DNA of 64,000 nucleotides, taken from assembly GCF_022749495.1 (NCBI RefSeq), contig NZ_CP094241.1, forward strand, positions 992,001 through 1,056,000, read 5' to 3'. Every line of letters starts with the position of its first letter. Within the stretch, counting starts at the first letter, position 1. The notes under the pieces were generated by a model that saw nothing but the letters and a program-made list of their open reading frames with translations, did no database searches and was not told the DNA's origin. Position numbers and translations under genes: made by a program. This document shows, in pieces, positions 34,990 to 45,011 of this stretch. This DNA comes from Neisseria macacae ATCC 33926. Lineage in GTDB: Bacteria > Pseudomonadota > Gammaproteobacteria > Burkholderiales > Neisseriaceae.

Positions 34990-35841
34990 TCAGACGACCT
35001 TCATGATGCGTTCGATTTCATGCCAAAAGCCGTCGGGGCGCAATTCGAGTTTGGCGATTAAGCCGCTTTCGATTTGGCGGACGTCTCGGTCGGACAGGGT
35101 TTGCGCCTCGGCGACGCGGGCAGGGGCAAGGTATGCCATGCGGTCGATGAGGTGGTAGCGTGCGTCCTCGGTGGTCGGATATGCCGACCAGTCTCGGATA
35201 AAGACGCCGCGCCAGCAGTATGGGTTCAGCGGGGCTTCGGCGGAATCTGCGCCGACGGGGAAAAAGCCGATGCCGCGTATGATTGAGGCGGGTTGCGGCG
35301 CGTCGGGGAGGCGGTTTTGCCGTAGGGTTTCGCTGCCTTCGGGGGATTGAAGCAGGGCGAGTTGGCGGGGCAGTTTGGCGGCTTTGGCGGCGAGGGTGTC
35401 TTTGGAATTGAGTCCGCACAGGTCTGCGGATTTGCCGCTGCCGCTGCCGTAATATTTGCAGGTCAGTTCGATATGATAGGGTTTGCCGTTGATGGAGGCG
35501 ATGAAATCGGCGGCGCCTTGCGTGAGGTCGTCTGAAAACACGGGCAGGTTATAGGCGTGCAATTCGGTATGCGGCGCATGGGCGAACCAAAATGCGAGCA
35601 GGCGTTCGGCGTAGATGCCGAGTCGGTTGCCGAAGGGGGCGTGTTCGGCGAGATAGTCATCTAAGGCGGTGGGATTGCCGTCCAAATCCAAAAGATAGCG
35701 GAAGCCGTGTTCGCCCAATAGTGTGCGGACGCTCAATTCGCAGCCGCTTTGCCAAAGCGGCGGGGCAGTCAGCAGGGTGGCGAGGGCGCGGACGGACGGG
35801 TTGGTGAGTTTCCACCATAGGGCATCTAGGGCGTAGTTCAT
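34990..35841 (-). CDS. DUF1853 family protein
   Basis: A 283-residue soluble protein of the DUF1853 family, function unknown. The central stretch PYHIELTCKYYGS together with acidic ADFIAS just before it recalls PD-(D/E)XK nuclease cores (D, then E-x-K), and family members have been placed near that superfamily, but catalytic activity is unproven. Its 3' end lies in a DUS: the last codons are read from within the reversed repeat at about 34990-35001. Confidence 0.85.
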   Translation of the reverse strand: MNYALDALWWKLTNPSVRALATLLTAPPLWQSGCELSVRTLLGEHGFRYLLDLDGNPTALDDYLAEHAPFGNRLGIYAERLLAFWFAHAPHTELHAYNLPVFSDDLTQGAADFIASINGKPYHIELTCKYYGSGSGKSADLCGLNSKDTLAAKAAKLPRQLALLQSPEGSETLRQNRLPDAPQPASIIRGIGFFPVGADSAEAPLNPYCWRGVFIRDWSAYPTTEDARYHLIDRMAYLAPARVAEAQTLSDRDVRQIESGLIAKLELRPDGFWHEIERIMKVV

Positions 35842-36277
35842 GGGGCGGTGCGGATGTCGGGAAGGTGATGGATTTTATAATATTGAGCATGAAGTTGAAA
35901 CCTGTAAGCCGCTGTACCGTCTAGGCAGCAATTGTTTTTTCCCTTCAAGATATAGTGGATTAACTTTAAACCGGTACGGCGTTGCCTCGCCTTAGCTCAA
36001 AGAGAACGATTCTCTAAGGTGCTGAAGCACCAAGTGAATCGGTTCCGTACTATCTGTACTGTCTGCGGCTTCGTCGCCTTGTCTTGATTTAGTTAATCCA
36101 CTATATTGAATAAGTTGGCAATCGGGCGGTAACGTTCTCCCTATTAAAAAAGGTCGTCTGAAAACGCTTTAGCGAGACTTGCTATCGGTTTTCAGACGAC
36201 CTTTGTTTTGAAACGGTTGTTATCCGTTCGGGTTTGTGTTGAAGGTTTTGCAGACGGATTGCTTGGGGAAAAGGTGG
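35842..36277. other. Intergenic region with Correia element
   Basis: Contains the Correia element at 35951-36105 and a DUS pair near 36150-36203 with a long loop. Nothing else is recognisable. Confidence 0.7.
35951..36105. repeat. Correia repeat enclosed element, full length, inverse orientation
   Basis: A 155-base element with TATAGTGGATTAA and TTAATCCACTATA ends; the interior is the reverse complement of the copy at 18545-18701 with few differences (for example GATTTAG versus GACTTAA near one end). Confidence 0.93.
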
Positions 36278-36658
36278 CTAGTTGCTTAACACATCGTGTT
36301 TTTTAGTTAAGACATATTGATAGACTTCTTCTACCGCCGCTTCGTCATAGCTTTTGCCAAAACGCTTTTTGTAGCCCAAGTCATAGAGTTTGACGTGGTG
36401 TTCTTCTGAAATTTCGACGCCTACGTTTTCCAAACACGACTTGGCGCAATGCAGATGGCAGCCGTCGATGACCAGCATCGGCCTGCCGGACTGCGCTTTG
36501 CGTACTAAAGGTGCAACTTTGCCTCCTACGCCGGAAATGCACGACATTTCAAATTCGCCGGCGTGATCGAGTGCTACGGCGGTATTGTTGGCAAGTTGCG
36601 CTACGTCAGAACATCCGGAACAGGAATAAATCAACGGAAGTTCGCTGCGGTTGGGCAT
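36278..36658 (-). CDS. DGC-domain putative zinc-binding protein
   Basis: A 126-residue protein with CSGCSDVAQLAN near the N-terminus, the family hallmark VIDGCHLHCAKSCLE (D-G-C) in the middle, and several further cysteines, a set typical of DGC-domain proteins with presumed zinc binding. The biological role is not known. No signal peptide. Confidence 0.87.
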   Translation of the reverse strand: MPNRSELPLIYSCSGCSDVAQLANNTAVALDHAGEFEMSCISGVGGKVAPLVRKAQSGRPMLVIDGCHLHCAKSCLENVGVEISEEHHVKLYDLGYKKRFGKSYDEAAVEEVYQYVLTKKHDVLSN

Positions 36659-36867
36659 TTCTAATCTCCTCTTTAGACTGTTTCATTTTGTATGTGTATT
36701 TTAATCCATCAATAATCGGTAAAGCACGCTCAGATTGAAGCAGGCCTGACAAAAGTGGTCGGATTTTCTGCCATGCCGGGTTGGATTCGGGATGCCTGAA
36801 GGTCGTCTGAAAATATTCTAGCAAAACTTGCTGTCGGTTTTCAGACGACCTTTTCTTTGGGGCTGGG

Positions 36868-39800
36868 CTATGCTTTGTCCTCTTCGTTTTCCACCGCTTT
36901 GGGCGGAACGGGTGCGAACCAGCCGACCAGAAGCAGCAGCACGCCGACGATGATGAAGGAGGCGATGCGGGCGATGCCGCCGCTGTTGGAAAGCTCGATG
37001 AGGAAGAGCTTGACGACGACAATCGCCATCAGCGCCGCGCCGGTTATCCAGAAGGGGCGCAGTTTGCGACGGTTGCCGTACACCATCAGGATGATGGCGG
37101 TCACTGCCCACACGACGGAGAGGCTGGCTTGCAGGCCGAAGGATTGGAGCATGATGTCGAGGCGCCAAGTGATGCCGTCGTAGAAATGCCACAGGCGCAT
37201 CACGCCCGCGCTGATGACCATGAATGCGAGGGCGGCGACGCCGGGCGCGTTCACGCGGCGGTATTCTGCAGGCAGAGCTTCGGGCAGGGACTTCAGGGCG
37301 AACCACAGCATTCCGGCGCAGGCGAGCTCCAGCGGGTTAAGCAGCGGGATATATGGCAACGGCGCGGGTTGGAACGGGGTAGAGAAGTTCGTCCATATCA
37401 TCCAATTTGCCGATGCAAGGGCGGCTATCGGCAGGGCGGAATGCTGATAGGCGGCTTGATGTCGTCTGAAAAAGCCGCGCTGCCGCTGCGTATGAAGGAC
37501 GACCCACATGATCAGCGGTACGGCAAGCCACGAGAGCTGCGACCAAACGCCGTCGACGAGTTCGCCGACATACATTCCCGACCAAAGCGACCAAAGGATG
37601 CCGAGCATGATGATGTTGATTTTGTGCAAGCCGATAGGCGCATTGGTTCGGCGGTTATTCAGGATGACGAAGTTCAACACGGTAGCGGCAGCAAGCGGCA
37701 GGGCTGCGGCGGCCGTCCATAGGTGTTCGAGGTGATAGCCGATGAAGTGCAGGGCAAACAGGGGCAGGAATGCCAAGGTCGTCTGAAAAAGCTCTTTCCA
37801 GTTCAAACGGTTGACAAGCAACAGCAAGGTGGTGAATATCGGCAATGCCCAAAGCTCGATAAACAGGGTTTCTTCGCCCGTCCATTGGGTATAGGTGGCG
37901 AAGCCGCCCAACATCAGGGCGATAACGAGGATAGCCCAGCCTGCAATCTGCGAGAACGGGAGGGTTTGGTCTTGTTTGCCTTGGTTTTCCGATGCTTCGG
38001 TTTGGACGCGCGAATATTGCAGCATGTAGGCCGCGGCAAACAGCAGCGGCGCGGCGGCAAAGAGGTGCCAGTGTGTCAGGAAGCCGTTGGATTCATTATT
38101 AATCGAGGCTTGGAAGAGCAGGATAAAGATTGCATTGCCCAAGGCGAATGTGCTGAACACGTCCGACTTGCCTTTGCCTCGGCAGAACGCCCAAGCTGCC
38201 ACCAAAGCAGAGAAAATGATGATGATGCCGCGTTCCGCGAAAAACAGTAAAGGCAGGATGGATGTGTAGAGCAGGGCGGCGCAGAGGGTTGCGTTTTGAA
38301 GTGTGTGTTCCCAGTGTGCCGAGCCTTTACGGCGGTAGAGGTGCCACTGCAGGTAAATTGCTGCGCCGCCGAACAGGGTCAGCAGGGTGGTGAACCATTG
38401 GCCGTGCAGGATGGTGGATTCTCCCTCCTGATAACCGCTCATTTGGGTCAGCGCCGCCAGCAGATACACGACGAGCGCACCCAGACGCATATGCGGACGC
38501 TGTTGGCGCAGTCCGAAGAAATACACGAGCGCGGATTCTACCGTCCACAGGATGACGGTGTTGCCGCGTTCAAAGTGAAGCGGAACGGCGAGCGTGAGGA
38601 AAAGCAGCGACAGGGCGAAAAACGCCTGACGCAGGATATACAAACCCTGTTGCCGTTTCAGCAACAGCGCGGCAAGTCCGTAAACGGCGGCGAAGCCCAG
38701 CGCGGAGAATGCGTCCGCAGACGGCCAGTGTTCCACCATGCGGTATTGCAGCCCGAACGCCGCCGCCATTGTGCCGAACAATAAAGTATGGTCGAGGACG
38801 TGGACGCGCAGGCCGTGGGAGCAGATGCTGTTCCAAATTTCTTCCAGCGTCGCATTGTCGGCAACGGGCGCGAGCGTGTCTTCGCGGCTTTCCGTCAGCT
38901 TGCGGCGGGCGAACAGATAGGCGATGAAGGTGTAGAGCAGCCAGTGGTAAATCAGGAAAGGCTCGGTGGTGGCGAAATGCTGCGGCGTATAGCTTTGCAT
39001 GCCCCACAACGCGGCGATGGCGAAAGTTCCGGCGAAACCCGTCAGGTTCAGCGGCCGCCATGCCTTAAACCAAGCAATCGCCGCTACGCCGGCATTGAGC
39101 AGGGAAAGGTAGGAGAACAGCACCAAATAATTGCCGCTGCCGTCCGATACCAGGATGGGCGCCGCCAGACCGCCGACCAAGGCAACCTGCGCCATAATCT
39201 GCGCGTTTTGCCTGATTGCCAGCAACGCCATTAATACGACCATCGCCACCATCAGCACGAACACGATCGGTGCGGGCAGCAGCGGATGCAGTTTCAACGC
39301 CGCCAAAGAGGTCAGATACATCACTGCCACGCCGAAGCCTTGCAACACCAAGCCGTATTCGCGTTTGCGGCTTTGCAGCTTCCAGCCGCCGATGACCGCC
39401 GCCAGACCCGCACCTGCCACGGTCAGATAACGCATTTCCACCGGTACATAAATCCGCTCGGAGGCATAGCGCAAGAGGAACGCCAAGCCGAGGAACAGCA
39501 CCACGATACCGGTTTTCAACAGCGGATTACCGCGCAGGAACCAAGCAACAATGGGGTTTTCGGAGAATTTGAAATCGAAACCTTCCTCTTTATGGATAAC
39601 GGTTTCACGAGATTCGGTGTCGATGTTTTCTGATGTATTTTCAGACGACATCGGCACTTCGTTTTCAGACGACGTTTGCAGGACAGGCGCGTCTTGTTTG
39701 CGTTCGTCTTCCTGAATAGCGGAAACTTGGGCAGGTGTTTCTACGCTGTCTGCGTACAGGGAAGGTTCGGGCTGCACGGAAGGTTCGGCGGAAACAGAGG

Positions 39801-40194
39801 GAACAGGTGTAGCAAAAGAGGGGGCGGCAACCGGTTCGATGTGCGGCTCGACAGGCGCATTGTCCGCAGTCGCCGCAGGCTCAACCTTCTCATGAAGCGG
39901 CGCAGGGGTCGTCTGAATATCGTCGGCATGTTCGGACAAAACAGCGCGCAGTTTCCTAGCCTGCCCGGCTTCTGCTTTATCATGAACGGTTTCTTGTTCC
40001 AAAGCCGTCAAACGCAGCTTCAGCAACTCGATTTCTTTTTCCAGGTTTTGCAGTTTTGCATCATGTTCTTCTTGACGCGGTTTGCCAAGTTCCCGCGCAA
40101 ACAACCATAAAATAGAGCCGAAAATGACGCCGACGGTCATTTCGTCAAGAAAATAGCCAATGAGGATGGGGATGAGTAGGCAGAAATACTGCAT
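36868..40194 (-). CDS. DUF2339 large multi-pass membrane protein
   Basis: A 1,108-residue membrane protein. I chose the ATG at 40194 (MQYFCLLIPILIGYF), preceded by ACAGGTG. After a first membrane pair there is a coiled coil (about residues 40-85), a low-complexity Pro/Ala/Glu/Ser region to about residue 200, then more than 20 hydrophobic segments to the C-terminus. DUF2339 proteins are inner-membrane proteins of unknown function. Uptake sequences and near-matches occur within the gene (for example near 37776 and 39640-39670), the latter inside the low-complexity part. Confidence 0.88.
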   Translation of the reverse strand: MQYFCLLIPILIGYFLDEMTVGVIFGSILWLFARELGKPRQEEHDAKLQNLEKEIELLKLRLTALEQETVHDKAEAGQARKLRAVLSEHADDIQTTPAPLHEKVEPAATADNAPVEPHIEPVAAPSFATPVPSVSAEPSVQPEPSLYADSVETPAQVSAIQEDERKQDAPVLQTSSENEVPMSSENTSENIDTESRETVIHKEEGFDFKFSENPIVAWFLRGNPLLKTGIVVLFLGLAFLLRYASERIYVPVEMRYLTVAGAGLAAVIGGWKLQSRKREYGLVLQGFGVAVMYLTSLAALKLHPLLPAPIVFVLMVAMVVLMALLAIRQNAQIMAQVALVGGLAAPILVSDGSGNYLVLFSYLSLLNAGVAAIAWFKAWRPLNLTGFAGTFAIAALWGMQSYTPQHFATTEPFLIYHWLLYTFIAYLFARRKLTESREDTLAPVADNATLEEIWNSICSHGLRVHVLDHTLLFGTMAAAFGLQYRMVEHWPSADAFSALGFAAVYGLAALLLKRQQGLYILRQAFFALSLLFLTLAVPLHFERGNTVILWTVESALVYFFGLRQQRPHMRLGALVVYLLAALTQMSGYQEGESTILHGQWFTTLLTLFGGAAIYLQWHLYRRKGSAHWEHTLQNATLCAALLYTSILPLLFFAERGIIIIFSALVAAWAFCRGKGKSDVFSTFALGNAIFILLFQASINNESNGFLTHWHLFAAAPLLFAAAYMLQYSRVQTEASENQGKQDQTLPFSQIAGWAILVIALMLGGFATYTQWTGEETLFIELWALPIFTTLLLLVNRLNWKELFQTTLAFLPLFALHFIGYHLEHLWTAAAALPLAAATVLNFVILNNRRTNAPIGLHKINIIMLGILWSLWSGMYVGELVDGVWSQLSWLAVPLIMWVVLHTQRQRGFFRRHQAAYQHSALPIAALASANWMIWTNFSTPFQPAPLPYIPLLNPLELACAGMLWFALKSLPEALPAEYRRVNAPGVAALAFMVISAGVMRLWHFYDGITWRLDIMLQSFGLQASLSVVWAVTAIILMVYGNRRKLRPFWITGAALMAIVVVKLFLIELSNSGGIARIASFIIVGVLLLLVGWFAPVPPKAVENEEDKA

Positions 40195-40875
40195 AAAACA
40201 CCTGTCCGATAACGGTAAAAAATATGCCAATTGTAGCATTCTTGTCATGAGAAGGATGTATAGAAGGCGTAACGGTAGGAAAAGCTGTTGTGCGGTAAGC
40301 AACATTGTATTTGCAGAATTAATTCACGGCACAAGGTCGTCTGAAAAGCGAAATTGGATTTCAGACGACCTTGTCGATGGGTTTCGTCCTGCTGTTTATC
40401 ATGAATATAGGCTTTATATCGTGGAATCAGGCGCAAGTCCTGTGAACTTGCCATGCTTGATACGGACTATTTATTATAGGCGTTAGCTTCGATAGGGTAC
40501 GGTTTGTCTAGCCAACAAGTCTCAAGGTTTTTTTGATACCCATATTTTTCGAAAGAAAATCTAATGCCTCATTAACCCAACCATGCTTTGGGTTTCCCGC
40601 CAATTTTGTCTCCTCTCTTCGTGGGGTAGGAGATTGAGGATGCTGAAACCCAACCATTTTTAGGGATTCGACCAATTTGTTCCCTCTCCCCGTGGGAGAG
40701 GGTTAGGGAGAGGGCAGTAAGCCGCAGGCTTACATTCAGGTTTCTAGGTTTCGCAAAAAATCTTCTGAAAGGTCGTCTGAAAGGTTGCCCCGTCAAGAGG
40801 CGGCGCACTCTGAAAACGAGCGAAGCAAATTTCGCCAACACGGAACGCTAAAACCTTTTCAAAAAGGAAAATACG
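40195..40875. other. Long intergenic region with repeats
   Basis: About 680 bases with no credible gene. It contains a DUS inverted pair (about 40334-40372), a segment CCCTCTCCCCGTGGGAGAGGG with a repeated GTTAGGGAGAGGG typical of dispersed repeats, another DUS at 40770-40782, and directly next to it a split-DUS element at 40782-40815. Short open frames here lack ribosome-binding sites. Confidence 0.6.
40782..40815 (+). repeat. Split-DUS element upstream of the efflux gene
   Basis: AGG, 24 bases ending GGCGGCGCAC, then TCTGAAA. The 3' part is similar to the elements in yejF and at 58132. Confidence 0.5.
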
Positions 40876-42330
40876 ATGAAATTCAATCAAATCCATTTAT
40901 TGTGTATTGCCGCAGTCTTGGCGCTTGCAGGCTGTAAAAACACAGAAGTTCCGTTAAACAGTCAGGTTGAATTGCCTGAAACATTTACGCAGGATGCGGC
41001 GGCGAAGGGTGATGCGGACATCGGGGTGTGGTGGCAGCAGTGGAACGATCCGGTGTTAAGCGGATTAATCGCGCAGGGTTTGGCGCAGGGGCATGATGTG
41101 AAAATCGCCGTCAGCCGTCTGAACGAAGCCCGTGCCGTGGCGGGAATGGCGCGTGCCGATTTGGGGCCGACCGTCGGATTGAGCGGTAAGGTGGGGGTGA
41201 ATTACAGCAAAATGGATAACCCGCTCGACAGCAATGCTAGGGCGTTGCTCTCGCGTTATCCGCAGGCCTCGTCTTTAAACGGCGATACCATCGAGTCCAC
41301 AGGCACCAGCATGTACGGCGGACTGACCGCTTCGTGGGAGCCGGATATTTTCGGCAAGAAGCGCAGCGATGCCGATGCCGCCCGTTATGCCGCACTCGGG
41401 CAGCAAGAGCTGGCGTATGGCGCGCAAATGCTGGTGGCGGGCGATATTGCCGACAATTATTTCAAAGCGCGTGCGGCGCAAGGCCGTCTGAAAACCGCTG
41501 ACCAAACCGTTGCCACTTTGCGGCGGATGGTGCGCTACATCGAAGGTCGGTTTAAGGCGGGACATGTCAGCGGCTATGAAGTGAACGAGGCGAAAGTGCA
41601 ACTGACCGCAGCGGAAGCCAAACGCGCCACGATAGGGGCGGAATACGCCGCTTATGTGCGCAGTATCGCCGTTTTGACCGGAAACGTGCCGCAGACGTTT
41701 ACGCTGCCCGAATCGTCTGTCGATGTGTTGGCGCGCCAACCCTCCGCGCCGGGCGGGCAGACGCCGCAAGGTTTGCTGGAACGCCGCCCTGACCTGCGCG
41801 CGCAGGCGGCGCAAGTCAATGCCTATGCCGCCAAATTCGCCAGTGCCAAAGCCGATTTGCTGCCGCGTTTTACCATCAGCTTTATGGGGCAGGGCGGGCG
41901 TATCGGTGTGGACGGCGACCGTTCGCTGACCGGCTGGGCAAGTTTATTGTCGGTGGGCATACAGACGCCGCTGTTTACCAACGGCCGCATCAAAGCCAAT
42001 ATCAAAGCCGCCGACGCGCGCCTTCAGACGGCATTGCTGGAATACGACAAACGGCTCCTGACCGCGCTGGGCGAAGTTGACAGCGCATATCAAGGCGTGG
42101 AATCGCTAAGCCGTCAAACCGAACTGCTGCAAACCGCCCATAATCAGGCAGCGCGCCACGCGGCCGATACGGAAAAAATGTTCCGCAACGGCTACAAAAC
42201 GCTGGATGTCGCCCTTAAAGCCCATATCGCCGAAGGCCAAATGCAGGAAAACCTGATTGCGGCGCGGCTGGCAAGGGCGCAGATGCTGGTGTCGCTGTAT
42301 AAGGCGTTGGGCGGCGGTTGGTCGAAATAA
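40876..42330 (+). CDS. Outer-membrane efflux factor (NodT/OprM, TolC family)
   Basis: A 484-residue outer-membrane lipoprotein. The lipobox is LALAGC with cysteine 20. Two repeats of the outer-membrane efflux domain follow (about residues 65-260 and 285-480), with GLTASWEPDIFGK and GIQTPLFTNGRIKAN at the beta-barrel strands. It would form the outer channel of an RND or similar tripartite pump. No inner-membrane pump or adaptor gene is beside it, so it must work with a pump encoded elsewhere. It is not MtrE by its N-terminus. AAAAAGGAAAA precedes the start. Confidence 0.9.
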   Translation: MKFNQIHLLCIAAVLALAGCKNTEVPLNSQVELPETFTQDAAAKGDADIGVWWQQWNDPVLSGLIAQGLAQGHDVKIAVSRLNEARAVAGMARADLGPTVGLSGKVGVNYSKMDNPLDSNARALLSRYPQASSLNGDTIESTGTSMYGGLTASWEPDIFGKKRSDADAARYAALGQQELAYGAQMLVAGDIADNYFKARAAQGRLKTADQTVATLRRMVRYIEGRFKAGHVSGYEVNEAKVQLTAAEAKRATIGAEYAAYVRSIAVLTGNVPQTFTLPESSVDVLARQPSAPGGQTPQGLLERRPDLRAQAAQVNAYAAKFASAKADLLPRFTISFMGQGGRIGVDGDRSLTGWASLLSVGIQTPLFTNGRIKANIKAADARLQTALLEYDKRLLTALGEVDSAYQGVESLSRQTELLQTAHNQAARHAADTEKMFRNGYKTLDVALKAHIAEGQMQENLIAARLARAQMLVSLYKALGGGWSK

Positions 42331-42340
42331 AAAAGCAAAA

Positions 42341-42368
42341 AGGTCGTCTGAAAACTTTCAGACGACCT
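42341..42368 (+). terminator. DUS-pair terminator after efflux gene
   Basis: AGGTCGTCTGAAA (42341-42353) and its complement (42356-42368) almost back to back. Confidence 0.75.
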
Positions 42369-42472
42369 GGGTTTATTAGAAGAATGGAAAATTCCTGATA
42401 TCGGTATAAATAAGTTTGCCAATTAAAAAGGTTAGTGGGTATAAGACTAAATTTGTGTGTGAGGAAGTGGTG

Positions 42473-42889
42473 ATGAATCGATGTGAACTGTATTTAGTTA
42501 GTGATGTTGTTGAAAGCGGAAGGATTGGTAAGCTTCATGTAGGGGATGATCAAGAAGATATTTGCCAAGAAATCAAAGGTTTTGTATTAAACCCTATGAG
42601 GATTTCTAAAAAATCAAAAATATTTTTAGATAATTATGAAAATATAATGTTCTCGTTAGAAAATAAAAAAATAATAGGTATGCAGATAAATTTTGAGAAC
42701 AAAAATGCCAAATCTGTAGTTTTAAATGATTTGTTTTCAGAATTCTCGAGTATTGATGACTGGATAAATTTCGCTGAAAAGTACAATTGGCTATGTGAGA
42801 AGAACTCTTCAATATATGTATTTAGAAAAAATAATGTTTTTATCTATGTGAATGATCAGGGTATGCTTTATTTGATATCTGTTTGTTAA
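42473..42889 (+). CDS. Hypothetical AT-rich protein
   Basis: A 138-residue acidic soluble protein starting at the ATG at 42473 (GAGGAAGTGGTG before it); a TTG at 42416 would lengthen it. No family recognised. It is strongly AT-rich compared with its neighbours and resembles in size and composition the immunity proteins of neisserial toxin cassettes, but no toxin gene is adjacent. It may be an acquired orphan. Function unknown. Confidence 0.65.
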   Translation: MNRCELYLVSDVVESGRIGKLHVGDDQEDICQEIKGFVLNPMRISKKSKIFLDNYENIMFSLENKKIIGMQINFENKNAKSVVLNDLFSEFSSIDDWINFAEKYNWLCEKNSSIYVFRKNNVFIYVNDQGMLYLISVC

Positions 42890-43013
42890 ATTATTGATTT
42901 ATATAAATTTTGATTAATGTTTGGTGTGTGTGGGACACGGGTGCAAGGATGTTGGGATTGGGGAAGCATTCGCAGAAGGATGCTGAAGAAACCAAAGTAG
43001 GATTGGTAAACAA

Positions 43014-43042
43014 AAAAGCCTGAACATTATATTCAGGCTTTT
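43014..43042 (-). terminator. tRNA-Asn terminator
   Basis: Perfect 11-base arms AAAAGCCTGAA / TTCAGGCTTTT with a 7-base loop; read on the minus strand it ends in a run of T downstream of tRNA-Asn. Confidence 0.88.
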
Positions 43043-43048
43043 GAAATT

Positions 43049-43124
43049 TGGCTCCCCGACCTGGGCTCGAACCAGGGACCTGCGGATTAACAGTCCGTCG
43101 CTCTACCGACTGAGCTATCGGGGA
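43049..43124 (-). tRNA. tRNA-Asn (GUU anticodon)
   Basis: A 73-base body plus encoded CCA. On the minus strand the acceptor TCCCCGA pairs with TCGGGGA, the D arm is GCTCAGTCGGTAGAGC, the anticodon loop CTGTTAA gives GTT (43089-43091 on the plus strand), and the T arm is CCTGGTTCGAGCCCAGG. Confidence 0.97.
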
Positions 43125-43299
43125 ATGGGGTGCATTATAGCGTCTGAAAAAAAAGTGTCAATATTATTTTTCAGATGGATCGTAGTAATATTACAAATAA
43201 TTGAATGTTAAAAGTATTTATTTTGTGAATAGTTGTGTTTGAAACCAATAGGGCGCAAATGGCAACAGGCGTGGTTGGCATGTCGGGATGCTATTTTGT

Positions 43300-43788
43300 C
43301 TAATATTTGGCGTTGACAAGTTTGCCGTTGCGGAACTCTTGGTGTTGCATTACTGCGCCGTTATAGGCGTATGTGGTGAGTGAACCATTGCTTGGAGTAG
43401 CGCGGAATTGCATCAGTTGGCTGCGGCTTAAGGTATAGGGGTCTGTCCGCTTCCGGCTGTTGTCGCTGTAAAAATCTTGTACGGTATATTGATCGCCTCG
43501 TTTGTTTTTCAGTTGACGGTAGTAGCCGCCCTTGACGGTGCTGTTGCTGGGATTGCCGTGTGTATCGAAATAAGTCACGATTTGTTCGTCAATAATATTG
43601 ATGCCGCCTGTATTGTTTGGGGCGGTTTTATTTTTGTCTAAGGCAATCGGTATGTTGACGGAAGTGCCGAGTCCGACATGGTGTCCGATACCGGTTCCTA
43701 TGCCTAAACCGATGGACATGCCGGGCGTACCGGCGGTGCAGGCGCAGAGTGTGGAAGAGAGAAGGATGAGGGGGATTGAGGGTTTCAT
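43300..43788 (-). CDS. Hypothetical lipoprotein
   Basis: A 162-residue exported protein. The lipobox is STLCAC with cysteine 17, followed by a glycine-rich stretch (GMSIGLGIGTGIGHHVGLGT) that could insert in a membrane. The rest is polar and beta-rich, ending QHQEFRNGKLVNAKY, which recalls MORN-like or toxin-antidote-like YxxG repeats only weakly. No family assigned. It is a single gene. Confidence 0.75.
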   Translation of the reverse strand: MKPSIPLILLSSTLCACTAGTPGMSIGLGIGTGIGHHVGLGTSVNIPIALDKNKTAPNNTGGINIIDEQIVTYFDTHGNPSNSTVKGGYYRQLKNKRGDQYTVQDFYSDNSRKRTDPYTLSRSQLMQFRATPSNGSLTTYAYNGAVMQHQEFRNGKLVNAKY

Positions 43789-44159
43789 GGTATTTCCTCG
43801 CTATGAGTATGAACCTGATTGAGGCGATAACGGAAAGGCGTGGTTTTGCCTCGAATGGGCAATGATGTTATGAAAATAAAACCACATATGGTGACTTTTC
43901 TTATTGAATTATATCGTTTTTATTCGGTGGAGAGCGTTAGCTTTGATTAAGGTGGGAGAAAGAAGCATTAAGACTGTATGGATAATAAGGATATCGGCGT
44001 ATGGCGGTATGAAGTCGGGAAAATCTGCGATATAGCATATATATAGTGTAGAATGCTGTTCAGACGACCCTTCAGACGGATTTTTCTGCAAAGTAAAAAG
44101 GTTAAGAATATTTGGATATTCGCTCCCTATTTAATCGATAACGAATTCTGGAAAAAACA
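43789..44159. other. Intergenic region before dapF
   Basis: About 370 bases, AT-rich, with one degenerate reversed DUS pair near 44070. No gene or clear operator is seen; a promoter for dapF must lie here. Confidence 0.5.
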
Positions 44160-45011
44160 ATGAAAACCTTGAAATTTACCAAAATGCACGGTTTGGGCAA
44201 TGATTTTATGATGGTAAACGGTATCGGGCAGGATTTTGATCCGCTGACTGCGCCGCTTGCCGAATGGTCCGACCGTTTTAGAGGGGTGGGCTTCGATCAG
44301 TTGCTGTTGGTAGAAAAACCGTCTTCCGATGCGGTGGATTTCCGTTATCGTATATTCAATGCGGACGGCAGCGAGGTGGAGCAGTGTGGCAATGGTGCGC
44401 GCTGTTTTGCCCGATTTGTGGCGGATAAAGGCTTGACCGATAAAAAGGAAATTTTGGTGGAAACGGCTAAGGGTGTGATTATTCCCAAGTTGTTGGATAA
44501 TGGTTTGGTGACCGTGAATATGGGCAAACCGCGCTTTACGTCGTCTGAAATCCCGTTTGTGCCGGTTCCTGACGAAGCGGATGATGCTTTGACGCATATG
44601 GTGATGGTCGGTTTGGAGACAGTGCAGGTCAGTTGTGTGAATATGGGCAATCCTCATGCTGTGATCGTGGTTGAGGATGTACAGACTGCGCCCGTGGCTC
44701 ATTGGGGTGAGGCGATTGAGTCACACGAACAGTTTCCGGAACGTGTCAACGTCGGCTTTATGCAGATTGTCGATAGGGAATCTATCCGCCTGCGCGTATT
44801 TGAACGCGGTGTGGGTGAAACGCAGGCTTGCGGTACGGGGGCTTGTGCGGCTGTGGTTTCGGGCGTCCGGTTGGGGCTGTTGGCGGAAGGTGTGCCAGTG
44901 AAGGTTTCGCTGCCGGGCGGGGATTTGTTTATTACTTGGTCGCATGGTGAGGACGTTTTGATGACAGGGCCTGTTCAAACGGTTTTTGAAGGCGAGTTGC
45001 AGTATTCATGA
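44160..45011 (+). CDS. dapF: Diaminopimelate epimerase
   Basis: Interconverts LL- and meso-diaminopimelate for lysine and peptidoglycan synthesis. The 283-residue product has both catalytic cysteines, in QCGNGARCFARF and in ACGTGACAAVVSG. It begins FTKMHGLGNDFMMV, the family start. Its last bases overlap the next gene by four (ATGA). Confidence 0.96.
   Translation: MKTLKFTKMHGLGNDFMMVNGIGQDFDPLTAPLAEWSDRFRGVGFDQLLLVEKPSSDAVDFRYRIFNADGSEVEQCGNGARCFARFVADKGLTDKKEILVETAKGVIIPKLLDNGLVTVNMGKPRFTSSEIPFVPVPDEADDALTHMVMVGLETVQVSCVNMGNPHAVIVVEDVQTAPVAHWGEAIESHEQFPERVNVGFMQIVDRESIRLRVFERGVGETQACGTGACAAVVSGVRLGLLAEGVPVKVSLPGGDLFITWSHGEDVLMTGPVQTVFEGELQYS

Noticed and set aside
36868..40194. Possible frameshift or fusion in the very long membrane protein
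   Set aside because: The frame is continuous and the length is normal for DUF2339 proteins.
42416..42472. TTG start extending the AT-rich orphan gene
   Set aside because: The ATG at 42473 has a better ribosome-binding site; the extension has no support.
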